A stretch of 15,524 bases of DNA from NCBI GenBank assembly GCA_027065245.1, contig JAMOOS010000074.1, positions 1 through 15,524 on the forward strand, read 5' to 3'. This DNA is from Desulfuromonadaceae bacterium (GTDB lineage: Bacteria > Desulfobacterota > Desulfuromonadia > Desulfuromonadales > Desulfuromonadaceae). Numbering within the stretch: the first letter of the stretch is position 1; each line of letters begins with the position of its first letter. The notes under the pieces were generated by a model that saw only the letters and a program-made list of their open reading frames with translations, was not told the DNA's origin and did not search any database. The position numbers and the translations under genes are program-made. Of this stretch, positions 5,104 through 12,530 are shown one piece after another.

Positions 5104-6849
5104 TTAGAACCACACTTCCATGGTCAGGTAAGCCTGATCCATTTTGTCGACGGGATTGAAGAACTGTGCGTTCAACGGATCATCCAGATCGTCGACATCA
5201 ACCGGAGCGCCTAACCAGTTGCCGCTGCCGGTATAATTAAACTCGTAGTGCTGGTAACCCAGACGCATAAATGCTTTGCAATTTTCATTGAGCAATTCGC
5301 CAACGGGCAGGTCGTAGATGGCATAAATTTCCCCAACGTGACCACGGGTAGCCAGTTTAGACATAGTTAGGTCATCATGACCGGGAGACATGGAGATCCA
5401 ATACTTGGTGCCGTAGTTGTATTCAAGACCGACTTTCAAGCCCAGATCGTCAAAATCATAACGGATACCGGTGTAGACGCTGTAACCGTCCTTTTGACCG
5501 GGGTCGTCCCACCAGGAACCGAGCAGAGTGCTACCCATTTCATCGAAACCATCTGGGTCGGTGCGGCTCCAGCCGGCTGTAACAAAGTAGTGGAGGTTGT
5601 CTACCTTGTCCATGTACACAAAAGTGGTATGGTAGAGGTCACCGAGGTTCTCCTTGTCAAGGGTGCCATTACCGACGCCCGTGGCAAGTTCCAATGGATT
5701 GGGGAAATCCACCCCATCAGGGGCATTGATGATATTACCTGCCCAAAACGATTGGATATTGGCAAAGCGATCACCTTTGTTGATAAAATCCCAGCTGAAT
5801 CCGCCGAAATCCATATCGTCCAGATTGTTGCTGTGTTCCAGCGGACCGGCTTCAAAACCACGACCGTAGCAGAAACGGATCTTGCTGTAACCCATGAAGT
5901 CGAACGGGTTATCAAACACCATTCCTAACGATGCGCCGTCAAAAGCGTAGTCCATGTAGTTTATCGGTGTAGCCATCCGCTTGCCGGTGCCCATGCGCAG
6001 GTGCGCCGGTGGACCATCGGTGGTAGGACGGCGACCGAGGGAGAACCAGATGGGCAGACCGGCGATGTTTTTCCAGTTGATATAAGCGCGGTCAACACGC
6101 AAGAGGCTGTCGTTTGGTTGCCGGGTGGTAGCACCATCCATTTGGGCGAACTGGTTCATCATGTAAGGGCCATTTGATGTTGGATTTGATTGCATCCCCC
6201 ACGTTTTGTACATTGCCAGACGACCCTTGAACTCAATGTTTTCAGAAGCTTTAACCTTCATTCCCAACCGGAAACGGTTGGTGTACAAGGATTTATTTCT
6301 GTAGTTGTCTTTCGGTGCCATGGCTAGACCCATTTGCTTCATCGCGTTTGCACGCTGAGCTGCAGTCATTCCTTGCATCTGGGCAACAGCACCTTTCACC
6401 ATTTGTGTTGCCATGGCAGCTCTTTGATTTTCGGGGAGTCCAATTGTATTAAAGTAGTCGTTTAGATTCCTTTCACCGCCAGTTGCGCCTGGCAGCCCGC
6501 TGCCATTGTTGAAGAGTAGCATGCCGTTTGTTGCACCAGCAATAGTGCCAGCGTCCCAATATGCTTTGGTATCGGTATCGCTGTAATCCATACGGAAACG
6601 GTAGTCGCCAAAAAACTTAAAGCGGCTGCTGTTGTCCCATTTTTCAGCACTGCTTTCAAGCAGCTCTACGGAGTCGGCGGTTTCGTCCGCCGCATCCTGT
6701 ACCTCGCTAACCTGTGCTTTGAGTTCCTCTAGTTGTTGGGTTAACAGCTTAATTTGATGAGCCAGCTCTGCTGTTGATGGCGCGGCTAGCGCGCTCATGG
6801 GGGCGAGCATTAGCGCCACCAGAAATAAACCCAGTGATCTTTTCACCAT
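5104..6849 (-). CDS. extI: Porin-like outer-membrane beta-barrel ExtI
   Basis: 581 residues. Residues 1-22 are a signal peptide (ends MSALA). Residues 27-55 form a short coiled coil (ELAHQIKLLTQQLEELKAQ), as in many trimeric or peptidoglycan-contacting porins. From about 75 the chain is a succession of amphipathic aromatic-rich strands (FKFFGDYRFRMDY, NRFRLGMKVKA, LPIWFSLGRRP, IYAIYDLPVGE), and the last strand ends in Phe (LTMEVWF), the outer-membrane assembly signal. A Met-rich, non-strand insert lies at about 138-180. The RBS AAGGAGG is 9 bases before the ATG. Order and spacing with extJ and extKL on the same strand match extIJKL of the Geobacter selenite/tellurite reduction cluster, where ExtI is described as porin-like and linked to oxyanion uptake. 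Passage of selenite or a related oxyanion is therefore an inference. A generic DUF3373-type porin is the alternative. It is probably the first gene of the operon. Confidence 0.8.
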   Translation of the reverse strand: MVKRSLGLFLVALMLAPMSALAAPSTAELAHQIKLLTQQLEELKAQVSEVQDAADETADSVELLESSAEKWDNSSRFKFFGDYRFRMDYSDTDTKAYWDAGTIAGATNGMLLFNNGSGLPGATGGERNLNDYFNTIGLPENQRAAMATQMVKGAVAQMQGMTAAQRANAMKQMGLAMAPKDNYRNKSLYTNRFRLGMKVKASENIEFKGRLAMYKTWGMQSNPTSNGPYMMNQFAQMDGATTRQPNDSLLRVDRAYINWKNIAGLPIWFSLGRRPTTDGPPAHLRMGTGKRMATPINYMDYAFDGASLGMVFDNPFDFMGYSKIRFCYGRGFEAGPLEHSNNLDDMDFGGFSWDFINKGDRFANIQSFWAGNIINAPDGVDFPNPLELATGVGNGTLDKENLGDLYHTTFVYMDKVDNLHYFVTAGWSRTDPDGFDEMGSTLLGSWWDDPGQKDGYSVYTGIRYDFDDLGLKVGLEYNYGTKYWISMSPGHDDLTMSKLATRGHVGEIYAIYDLPVGELLNENCKAFMRLGYQHYEFNYTGSGNWLGAPVDVDDLDDPLNAQFFNPVDKMDQAYLTMEVWF

Positions 6850-6943
6850 TGTTTGTTGCCTCCTTGTGGTGAGTTATAAAAGTAGGGATGCGCGACCACG
6901 GACCATCCGCGGTACGTATGACAGCCTCCCAGTGTGATAAGCG

Positions 6944-6972
6944 TGACGGCAGCATGGGTGTTGCTGGCGTCA
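6944..6972. promoter_or_regulatory. Imperfect 11-bp inverted repeat upstream of extI
   Basis: TGACGGCAGCA (6944-6954) pairs with TGCTGGCGTCA (6962-6972) with one central mismatch and a seven-base loop. It lies 95 bases before the extI start. It could be an operator or a leader hairpin; there is no T-tract on either side to suggest termination. Confidence 0.35.
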
Positions 6973-7074
6973 TGGCATCTTCATGATGTGTGCCAGAGTG
7001 TGTAACTATTTGTTCTAATGACTGATTAGCTTGTGCGTGCGCAGGTGGCGGCGGTAGCGCTGCGGCTCTTTCTG

Positions 7075-7096
7075 CGATATAGCGCTATTTATATCG
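7075..7096. promoter_or_regulatory. 7-bp inverted repeat, possible operator
   Basis: CGATATA (7075-7081) and TATATCG (7090-7096) are perfect inverted copies separated by eight bases, and AGCGCT (7081-7086) is itself a palindrome. The dyad is AT-rich in a GC-rich setting, upstream of extI and just past the glutamate synthase terminator. No known regulator was recognised. Confidence 0.3.
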
Positions 7097-7109
7097 GCAA
7101 ATAACGGCA

Positions 7110-7147
7110 GCGCCCCTCACTGCGTCGGTGGTTGCAGCGAGGGGCGC
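7110..7147 (-). terminator. Candidate terminator of the glutamate synthase operon
   Basis: GCGCCCCTC (7110-7118) pairs with GAGGGGCGC (7139-7147). After one mismatch the stem continues as CTGC/GCAG (7120-7123 with 7134-7137), giving 13 paired bases and a ten-base loop. It begins 40 bases after the stop of the last operon gene. The minus-strand tail (TGCCGTTATTT) is only weakly T-rich, so efficiency may be moderate. Confidence 0.55.
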
Positions 7148-7187
7148 CTGGTGCTTGGTGTAGTTTGTTACTGGAATGTTATACCAC

Positions 7188-9500
7188 TTATACCACTTGC
7201 TCCATGGCCCAGATGCCGCACGGGCAGATGCCGGCACAGATGCCGCAGCCGATGCAGACGTGGTCGTCAGAAACATATTCAAAGCTGCCGTCGGGGTTTT
7301 CGATGCGACGGATGGCCGATTCGGGACATGCTTCAAGACACATGGAGCAGTCGCGGCAGGTGCCGCAGGAGATGCAGCGTGTTGTCTCTTCACGCGCGTC
7401 AGTAATCTGTAACTTGCCGCGGTTGCGCGGTTTGAACAGTTCCTTGCTCAGGCGCTGTTGTGGAATCATCTCCAGCTTTTTGCGCGCGATTACTTCCTTG
7501 CCGTTGAGCAGGTCGTCGCAATAGTCGGCGGCTTCGTGGCCGTGGCCGATGGCGTCGGTAAGCAGGCCGGGGCGGGTGGTGTCACCGATGGCGAATACGT
7601 TGTGCTCATTTTTTACTTGCCAGCAGGCGTTGACATCCATCATACCGCGGTCGGTGAGCCACTGGTGCGGCACATAGGAGAGGTCGGGGCGCTCACCGAT
7701 GGAGATGATAACCGTATCGGCTTCAATAAGGTTGCCATCCTTGTCGTACAGCCCTTGCGGGGTGATGCGCTCGGTAAATACCGGCCAGCGCACCTCGCCG
7801 CCGAGAGATTTGAATTGGGCAATCTCCTTTTCAAATGCCGCCGGGCGCTGCACGTCGATGGCGGTAACTTTTTTTGCCCCCATGGCGTAGGCTTGCAACG
7901 CCACATCCATGCCGGCGTTACCGGCGCCGATCACCACTACTTTCTCGCCTACCTGAGGATTTTCTCCGCCGTTGACCTGCTTGAGAAACTCCAGCCCTTT
8001 TACCAGCAGTTCGTGGCCGGGGAAGGGGATAACCACCGGATTGTGGGCGCCGCTGGCGATAATTACCGCATCGTGTTCAGCACGGATGGCGGCAAACATC
8101 TCGGCATCCACTTTGGTGTTCAGTTTGGTCTTGATGCCGGTGTCGAGCAGGCGCTGAATCTCCTGTTCGAGAATTTCGCTGGGCAAACGCTCGCTGGGAA
8201 TGGCCTGATACAGCTTGCCGCCCAGGTGTTTATCTGCTTCGTAAACGGTAACGTCGTGTCCCTTGAGGCGCAATTGCCACGCCGCCGATAACCCGCCGGG
8301 ACCACCGCCGATAACCGCAATCTTTTTGCCTGTATCCGCAGCGCACGGCGGTGCCGGAGTGCCGATGCTCAAGGCGCCGAGTTGTTTCATAGATATCGGC
8401 GAATCGAGGAAGCGGCGACTGCAGGCGTCCATGCACAGGTTCGGGCACACCTGGCCGCACACGCTGGCCGGGAACGGTGAGTAGCGCAGCACCAGCTCCA
8501 GCGCCTCCTGTTCCTTGCCCTGGCGTAGCAGTTTCAGGCGATCCTGAGTAGGGATAAACGACGGGCACGATGACTGGCACGGTGCGCTGTAGCGCTTTTC
8601 CATCCAATGGGGAACTTTCAGGCGGTCGTCGCCGCTGTTGACCAGACCGGCCACATGGTCGTAGTCGTCGTCGACAATGTCGCCAAAAATACCGCCTTCC
8701 ACCCACTTGTTGAGACGGAATTCGTGCATGGAGATGCGCCCTTTGGCGCTGCGCTCGTCGGCGGTTTTAGCGCAGATTTTACGCCACTGACTCATGTCGG
8801 ACAGTGTTTTTAGCAGCTCCGGGCGCTGAATATGATCGAGGAATTCCGGCAGACCGTTGAGGAGAAAATCCCTGTCGGCCTGGTCCAGATCGAGCAGCCA
8901 TACGTCGTCGGACAGATCTTCGATGGGGCCGCGCACATACAGGGTGCCGCCCACCATGCCCACGCAGCCACGGCTGCCGAGAATCGAGGTCTCATTTTCG
9001 CAGTCCACGCCGCAGATTACGCCGATGCCGCCGCCCATGAACTCAAAGGAAAACGAGCCGGTCTTTTTTAATACCCACAGTTGCGGTGCCTCAAAGGCGG
9101 GGTCGTGTTTCATCAGTGAGCCGCTGCGCGTGCCCACCTGACCGGCTACGTAGATTTTACCGCTGGCGGCGCAGTGGGCGGTGGTGTCGCCGCTGTCGCC
9201 CAAGATGGTTAGTACCGCGCCGGAGTTGAGCCAGCCAGAGTCGGCCGGGGCTGAGCCGAGCACGGTGATCTCTGTCCCTTCCAGACCAAAGGAACCGACG
9301 CGCTGGCCGGGATTCTGAACAATAAATTTAAGCGGTTTGCCATTTTCGGTCCACAGCGGGCCACCGATATCGTGGTGGCCGGAGGAGATGATCTCAAATT
9401 CGGTTTCACCGTTATCGAGGGCGGTGTATATCTTTTTCAATAAATCCTGGGTGGAAATCCGCCGGTTGTTGGCGTCAAATCCGCTGATTTGTGCAGTCAT
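7188..9500 (-). CDS. gltD: Glutamate synthase GXGXG domain fused to GltD-like FAD/NAD(P) Fe-S oxidoreductase
   Basis: 770 residues. Residues 1 to about 250 are the GXGXG beta-helix domain normally found at the C-terminus of large-subunit glutamate synthase (HHDIGGPLW, NPGQRVGSFG, GDSGDTTAH, FMGGGIGVICG). Residues 300-390 hold Cys groups CQSSC (308-312) and CGQVCPNLCMDAC (348-360), as in GltD. An FAD Rossmann motif GGGPGGLSAA lies at 398-407 and a second dinucleotide-binding motif VVIGAGNAGMDVA at 522-534, with IGDTTR (638-643) near the FAD end. The C-terminus carries CISCGTCRDCSMCLEAC (709-725) and CIGCGICAGIC (749-759), sites for Fe-S clusters. It should pass electrons from NAD(P)H to the FMN synthase protein. 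It is the last gene of the operon, 12 bases after the previous stop; its RBS (AAGGAG, 8 bases from ATG) overlaps that stop. Whether it uses NADH or NADPH is not decided. Confidence 0.88.
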   Translation of the reverse strand: MTAQISGFDANNRRISTQDLLKKIYTALDNGETEFEIISSGHHDIGGPLWTENGKPLKFIVQNPGQRVGSFGLEGTEITVLGSAPADSGWLNSGAVLTILGDSGDTTAHCAASGKIYVAGQVGTRSGSLMKHDPAFEAPQLWVLKKTGSFSFEFMGGGIGVICGVDCENETSILGSRGCVGMVGGTLYVRGPIEDLSDDVWLLDLDQADRDFLLNGLPEFLDHIQRPELLKTLSDMSQWRKICAKTADERSAKGRISMHEFRLNKWVEGGIFGDIVDDDYDHVAGLVNSGDDRLKVPHWMEKRYSAPCQSSCPSFIPTQDRLKLLRQGKEQEALELVLRYSPFPASVCGQVCPNLCMDACSRRFLDSPISMKQLGALSIGTPAPPCAADTGKKIAVIGGGPGGLSAAWQLRLKGHDVTVYEADKHLGGKLYQAIPSERLPSEILEQEIQRLLDTGIKTKLNTKVDAEMFAAIRAEHDAVIIASGAHNPVVIPFPGHELLVKGLEFLKQVNGGENPQVGEKVVVIGAGNAGMDVALQAYAMGAKKVTAIDVQRPAAFEKEIAQFKSLGGEVRWPVFTERITPQGLYDKDGNLIEADTVIISIGERPDLSYVPHQWLTDRGMMDVNACWQVKNEHNVFAIGDTTRPGLLTDAIGHGHEAADYCDDLLNGKEVIARKKLEMIPQQRLSKELFKPRNRGKLQITDAREETTRCISCGTCRDCSMCLEACPESAIRRIENPDGSFEYVSDDHVCIGCGICAGICPCGIWAMEQVV

Positions 9501-9512
9501 ATATTTATCTCC

Positions 9513-11156
9513 TTAACACACGTACTGGACTTGCAGACGATCAGCCACCGCTTTGTCCATGGCAACCAGCGCGTCGCTGCGGCCGATGGGCAACGACGAG
9601 TTGCCGATGGGAGCCATCATCTTTTTCAGTTCCTGATCCATGGCCAAAAAGTAGTTGACGATGTTTTCCGCCACCTTCTCCGGGTCGAGGCGGTGCGCCA
9701 GCACCGGAATTTGCGAGGTGATTCCCGCCGGGCACAGGCCGGTGTTGCAGGCGTTGCAGCGCCCCTGATCGTTGCCGACGCAACCGGCCATTTGCAGGAT
9801 GAGCTTGCCGGTAAACACGCCGTTGGCGCCCAGACACATCATCTTGAAGGCGTCAGCAGCCAGGTCGCCGGTTTTGCCCAGGCCGCCACCGGCCCACAGT
9901 GGAATTTGCCCCTGCCGTCCCTGAGTTACCGCTGCCAGGTAGCAGTCGCGCAGCTTGCTGACGATGGGATGGCCGGTGTGATCCAGCGATACCTCGTGGG
10001 CAGCGGCGGTACCGCCGTCGATACCGTCGATGAAGAAACCGCCGACGATGTTGTACGGGTCGCGCACCAGGTTGTTGAATACCGACACACTGGTGGATGA
10101 CGCCGCCACCTTGATGGCTACCGGCACGCGGAATTTGAACGCCGCGTTAAAGGAGAGGAACATCTTCTGCACGCTCTCCTCGATGGAGTACAGCCCCTGA
10201 TGATTGGGGGGGCTGAGCAGGTCGGTTTTGGGGACACCGCGGATGGCCATGATGTGCTCGGCCACTTTTTGTGCCTGGAGCAGGCCACCGTCGCCGGGCT
10301 TGGCGCCCTGACCGATTTTTATCAGTACACCGGCGGGATCTTCCACCATATGCGGCATGGCCTGGAGAATGCGGTTCCAGCCGAAGTGGCCGGAGGCGAT
10401 CTGCAGGATGAGATATTTCAGGTAACGGCTCTTGAGCAGCCGCGACGGCACGCCGCCCTCGCCTGATGACATGCGCACCGGCAGGCCGCACTCTTCGTTC
10501 AGGTAGGCCACCGCCATGGCGACCCCTTCCCACATGCGCCACGACAGGGCGCCGATGGACATGTCGCCGATGATGACCGGATAGATCCAGTTCACCGGCG
10601 GGGTGTGACCGCATCTGACCAGTTGACCGTTGTCGCCCAGTTTTAGCGGCAGCTCGTCGGCGGGGAGAATGCGACCGAAAGGCGCCAGCATGTCAAAGGT
10701 GTGGCGTTGGGCGTCGAGGCTGGGGTCGGTCATCTGCGAGATGCGGCCGACGCGCAGCTGATCCAGGGTGCGGATGCTGCCGGTGAGATTTTTACGCCCG
10801 CCGCGTTTGATAGACTCACCAGCTTCGCAGCGGGTAACCACCGGCATACGGGTGTCGGGGTTGCGCACCGGCCTGATGGCGTCGTTGGGGCATACTTTTT
10901 CGCAAATACCGCAGCCGCGACAGTAGTTTTTGAGCGAATTCACCTGCTTGATCACCGGCACCGCCGAAAATCGCGCCTTGGGATCAGGAACGTCGCCCTC
11001 GGAAAATACCATGCGCCGCCGTTCTATTTTGGCCTCGATGGCGCGAAACGAGCACGCCGCCACGCACGAACCGCACAGGGTGCAGCGGCTGGCGTCGTAG
11101 ATTATCTTCCACGGCAGATCATTGGGGGTTGCGTCATGTATTTTTACTGTTTCCAT
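9513..11156 (-). CDS. gltB: Glutamate synthase FMN-binding synthase domain protein with N-terminal ferredoxin clusters
   Basis: 547 residues, of the archaeal-type GltB group. Two N-terminal 4Fe-4S motifs, CTLCGSCVAAC (25-35) and CRGCGICEKVC (79-89), precede the TIM-barrel synthase domain. Barrel signatures include MSSGEGG (229-235), KIGQGAKPGDGG (280-291), PPNHQGLYSIE (316-326), DGIDGGTAAAH (377-387) and WAGGGLG (421-427). The Cys set at 459, 467, 470 and 475 (CNACNTGLC in its middle) fits the cluster site of glutamate synthases. The protein should turn 2-oxoglutarate and channelled ammonia into glutamate on FMN, with glutaminase and electron supply from its neighbours. The start at 11156 has GGAGGT 6 bases upstream and overlaps the glutaminase gene by 13 bases. 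Many glutamate synthases read SGHDGGTGASP where this one reads DGIDGGTAAAH, so it belongs to a divergent branch and its substrate is assumed rather than proved. Confidence 0.87.
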   Translation of the reverse strand: METVKIHDATPNDLPWKIIYDASRCTLCGSCVAACSFRAIEAKIERRRMVFSEGDVPDPKARFSAVPVIKQVNSLKNYCRGCGICEKVCPNDAIRPVRNPDTRMPVVTRCEAGESIKRGGRKNLTGSIRTLDQLRVGRISQMTDPSLDAQRHTFDMLAPFGRILPADELPLKLGDNGQLVRCGHTPPVNWIYPVIIGDMSIGALSWRMWEGVAMAVAYLNEECGLPVRMSSGEGGVPSRLLKSRYLKYLILQIASGHFGWNRILQAMPHMVEDPAGVLIKIGQGAKPGDGGLLQAQKVAEHIMAIRGVPKTDLLSPPNHQGLYSIEESVQKMFLSFNAAFKFRVPVAIKVAASSTSVSVFNNLVRDPYNIVGGFFIDGIDGGTAAAHEVSLDHTGHPIVSKLRDCYLAAVTQGRQGQIPLWAGGGLGKTGDLAADAFKMMCLGANGVFTGKLILQMAGCVGNDQGRCNACNTGLCPAGITSQIPVLAHRLDPEKVAENIVNYFLAMDQELKKMMAPIGNSSLPIGRSDALVAMDKAVADRLQVQYVC

Positions 11157-12250
11157 CGTTCAACCTCCAATCGGTCATTGATGACTACAAGTTCACGTTC
11201 GTTGGGATAAATATCGGTGGACCAGTCGCGCTCCGGCAGAATATCGTTGATACCGCACACCTCGGAGGAGATTACTACCGTATCGTCGGTGCGCCCCAAA
11301 ACCACCGGACGCAGTTTCTTGGCGTCGCAGCAGGTGAACAGGGTGTTGTCCGGCAGTACACCGATGATGGTATTGGGACCGTTGATCTCCAGATTGGCCA
11401 GAGATTGACGAATGGCCAGCAGTTGTTCGGCGTCCTCGCGTTCTTTAAGTTCATCAAACGGCAGCGGCGTGATCACATGCTTGAAATAGTGCAGTGGCCA
11501 TTTTAGCTGGCGATGGACATAGTGCAGGGTATAGAGAAAGCACTGCGAGTCGGATTCAAAGCCGATATAGCCATGGTGCAGCTTGATCTGCATCTCCTTG
11601 TTTTTCTGGTAAAAGGTGTTCTCGCCGTTGGCCAGTCCGGTATAGCCCTGGAGGAAAAACGGATGCGCCGCATAGCGGACGATATCGTAATTGGTGTTTT
11701 GGCGACATTGGGCGGTAATCACCTTGGCGGTGAAATGCTCGTCCGCCTCCCACAGGTTGAAGAACGTGCCGATATCGCGCGGATCGCCGATCTCCTTCAG
11801 CGTTACCACATCGGGCCAGAATGAGTACACATAGCCCTGATCGCCCGGTTCCAGTGCGGCGCGCATCTTCAGGCGCATGTCCAGCAGCAGCTCCTCTTTC
11901 TCCTCCGGCGATGCGTATTTGTAGCTCTTGGGGTAGGAGAAAGTCTGAAACACATAGTTTGGCATGGCGATGATATCGAGATCGTCGCTGGGGGATGTTT
12001 CCGGCGCCCATTGGATAACGCGGCGAAAACCGGCTTCGTGCAGAATGTTCTCTGCCAGATTCAGACCTTCGTCGGTGCAGGCCATGGACAGGGTGGGCAT
12101 GTGTTTGTAATTTTCAAAAATCCCGCCCAGATCCTGCATAACCATGGCGAAGCCGGAGTTATCGTGCCCCTTTTGCTGCGATTGCATCAATTGCAGCGCC
12201 ATGCTGGGATGGATGTAGTTTTTGCTTTTGATAGCTCCTATACGACACAT
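11144..12250 (-). CDS. Class II glutamine amidotransferase (glutaminase) subunit of split glutamate synthase
   Basis: 368 residues from the ATG at 12250. This start puts Cys at position 2 (MCRIGAIKS), the N-terminal nucleophile exposed by Met removal in class II (Ntn) amidotransferases, and GAGAGGAT stands about 10 bases upstream. The frame extends 34 codons further upstream, but that would bury the catalytic Cys. Other features of the fold include QKGHDNSGFAMV (about 26-37), the YDIVRYAAHPFFLQGYTGLANGEN region, where an Arg and the Asn-Gly oxyanion elements are expected, and HGYIGFESDSQ. It should release ammonia from glutamine for the FMN synthase protein encoded next, whose start it overlaps by 13 bases. 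It is the first gene of the operon, behind a sigma-54 promoter. The C-terminal third (about 280-368) is beta-rich and contains DNTLFTCCDAKKLRPVVLG; I do not assign it a separate function. Confidence 0.87.
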   Translation of the reverse strand: MCRIGAIKSKNYIHPSMALQLMQSQQKGHDNSGFAMVMQDLGGIFENYKHMPTLSMACTDEGLNLAENILHEAGFRRVIQWAPETSPSDDLDIIAMPNYVFQTFSYPKSYKYASPEEKEELLLDMRLKMRAALEPGDQGYVYSFWPDVVTLKEIGDPRDIGTFFNLWEADEHFTAKVITAQCRQNTNYDIVRYAAHPFFLQGYTGLANGENTFYQKNKEMQIKLHHGYIGFESDSQCFLYTLHYVHRQLKWPLHYFKHVITPLPFDELKEREDAEQLLAIRQSLANLEINGPNTIIGVLPDNTLFTCCDAKKLRPVVLGRTDDTVVISSEVCGINDILPERDWSTDIYPNERELVVINDRLEVERWKQ

Positions 12251-12297
12251 ATGAAGTATCCTCTCTGTGCTGATATAAATAACGACTCCGCACCTGC

Positions 12298-12313
12298 AGC
12301 AAATGGCGTGCCA
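12298..12313 (-). promoter_or_regulatory. Sigma-54 (-24/-12) promoter of the glutamate synthase operon
   Basis: On the minus strand the sequence reads TGGCAC-GCCAT-TTGCT, an exact match to TGGCAC-N5-TTGCW, with the invariant GG and GC ten bases apart. It lies 48 bases upstream of the glutaminase ATG and predicts a start site near 12287 with a leader of about 37 bases. RpoN control fits a nitrogen-assimilation operon. I did not find a clear NtrC-like enhancer dyad further upstream (12314-12478). Confidence 0.8.
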
Positions 12314-12474
12314 AATGGTATCGACAGTGGCCGAAGTGCTGGCGAACCCCATGGATTCACACGCCTGTTTACGCTGTATAGCGGCGTTGTCAGTTTGTTT
12401 TGCTATGCTGGTGAGTATTTTTGTTGCTCAGTTGTGTACTTGCCAGACTGCCGCAACATTTTTTTACTGCCAAT

Positions 12475-12506
12475 AAAAAAGGCTTCCACGCCGCCATGGA
12501 AGCCTT
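12475..12506 (-). terminator. Rho-independent terminator of ilvE
   Basis: AAGGCTTCCA (12479-12488) pairs perfectly with TGGAAGCCTT (12497-12506) around an eight-base loop. On the minus strand the stem runs into TTTTTTATT. It begins 24 bases after the ilvE stop. Confidence 0.9.
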
Positions 12507-12530
12507 GATGTTGATAAGCTCCGCTGGCCG

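Larger units (their letters stand above)
6850..7187. other. Intergenic region upstream of extI, 338 bases
   Basis: This gap separates the glutamate synthase operon (ending at 7188) from extI. It holds the candidate glutamate synthase terminator (7110-7147), an inverted repeat at 7075-7096 and an imperfect inverted repeat at 6944-6972. I see no coding sequence. The extI promoter must be here; no convincing sigma-70 or sigma-54 site was found. Confidence 0.6.

Noticed and set aside
6981..6995. Sigma-54-like TGGCAC upstream of extI (minus strand)
   Set aside because: The -12 position reads ATGA instead of TTGC, so the invariant GC is missing.
7458..8291. 277-residue plus-strand frame inside the glutamate synthase fusion gene
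   Set aside because: Antisense to a gene with clear domains along its whole length; composition typical of a GC-rich shadow frame.
9489..10100. 203-residue plus-strand frame inside the FMN synthase gene
   Set aside because: Antisense shadow of a well-supported gene; no motif or signal of its own.
12251..12352. 34-codon N-terminal extension of the glutaminase
   Set aside because: It would move the catalytic Cys away from position 2, crosses the sigma-54 promoter, and lacks the good ribosome site found before the ATG at 12250.
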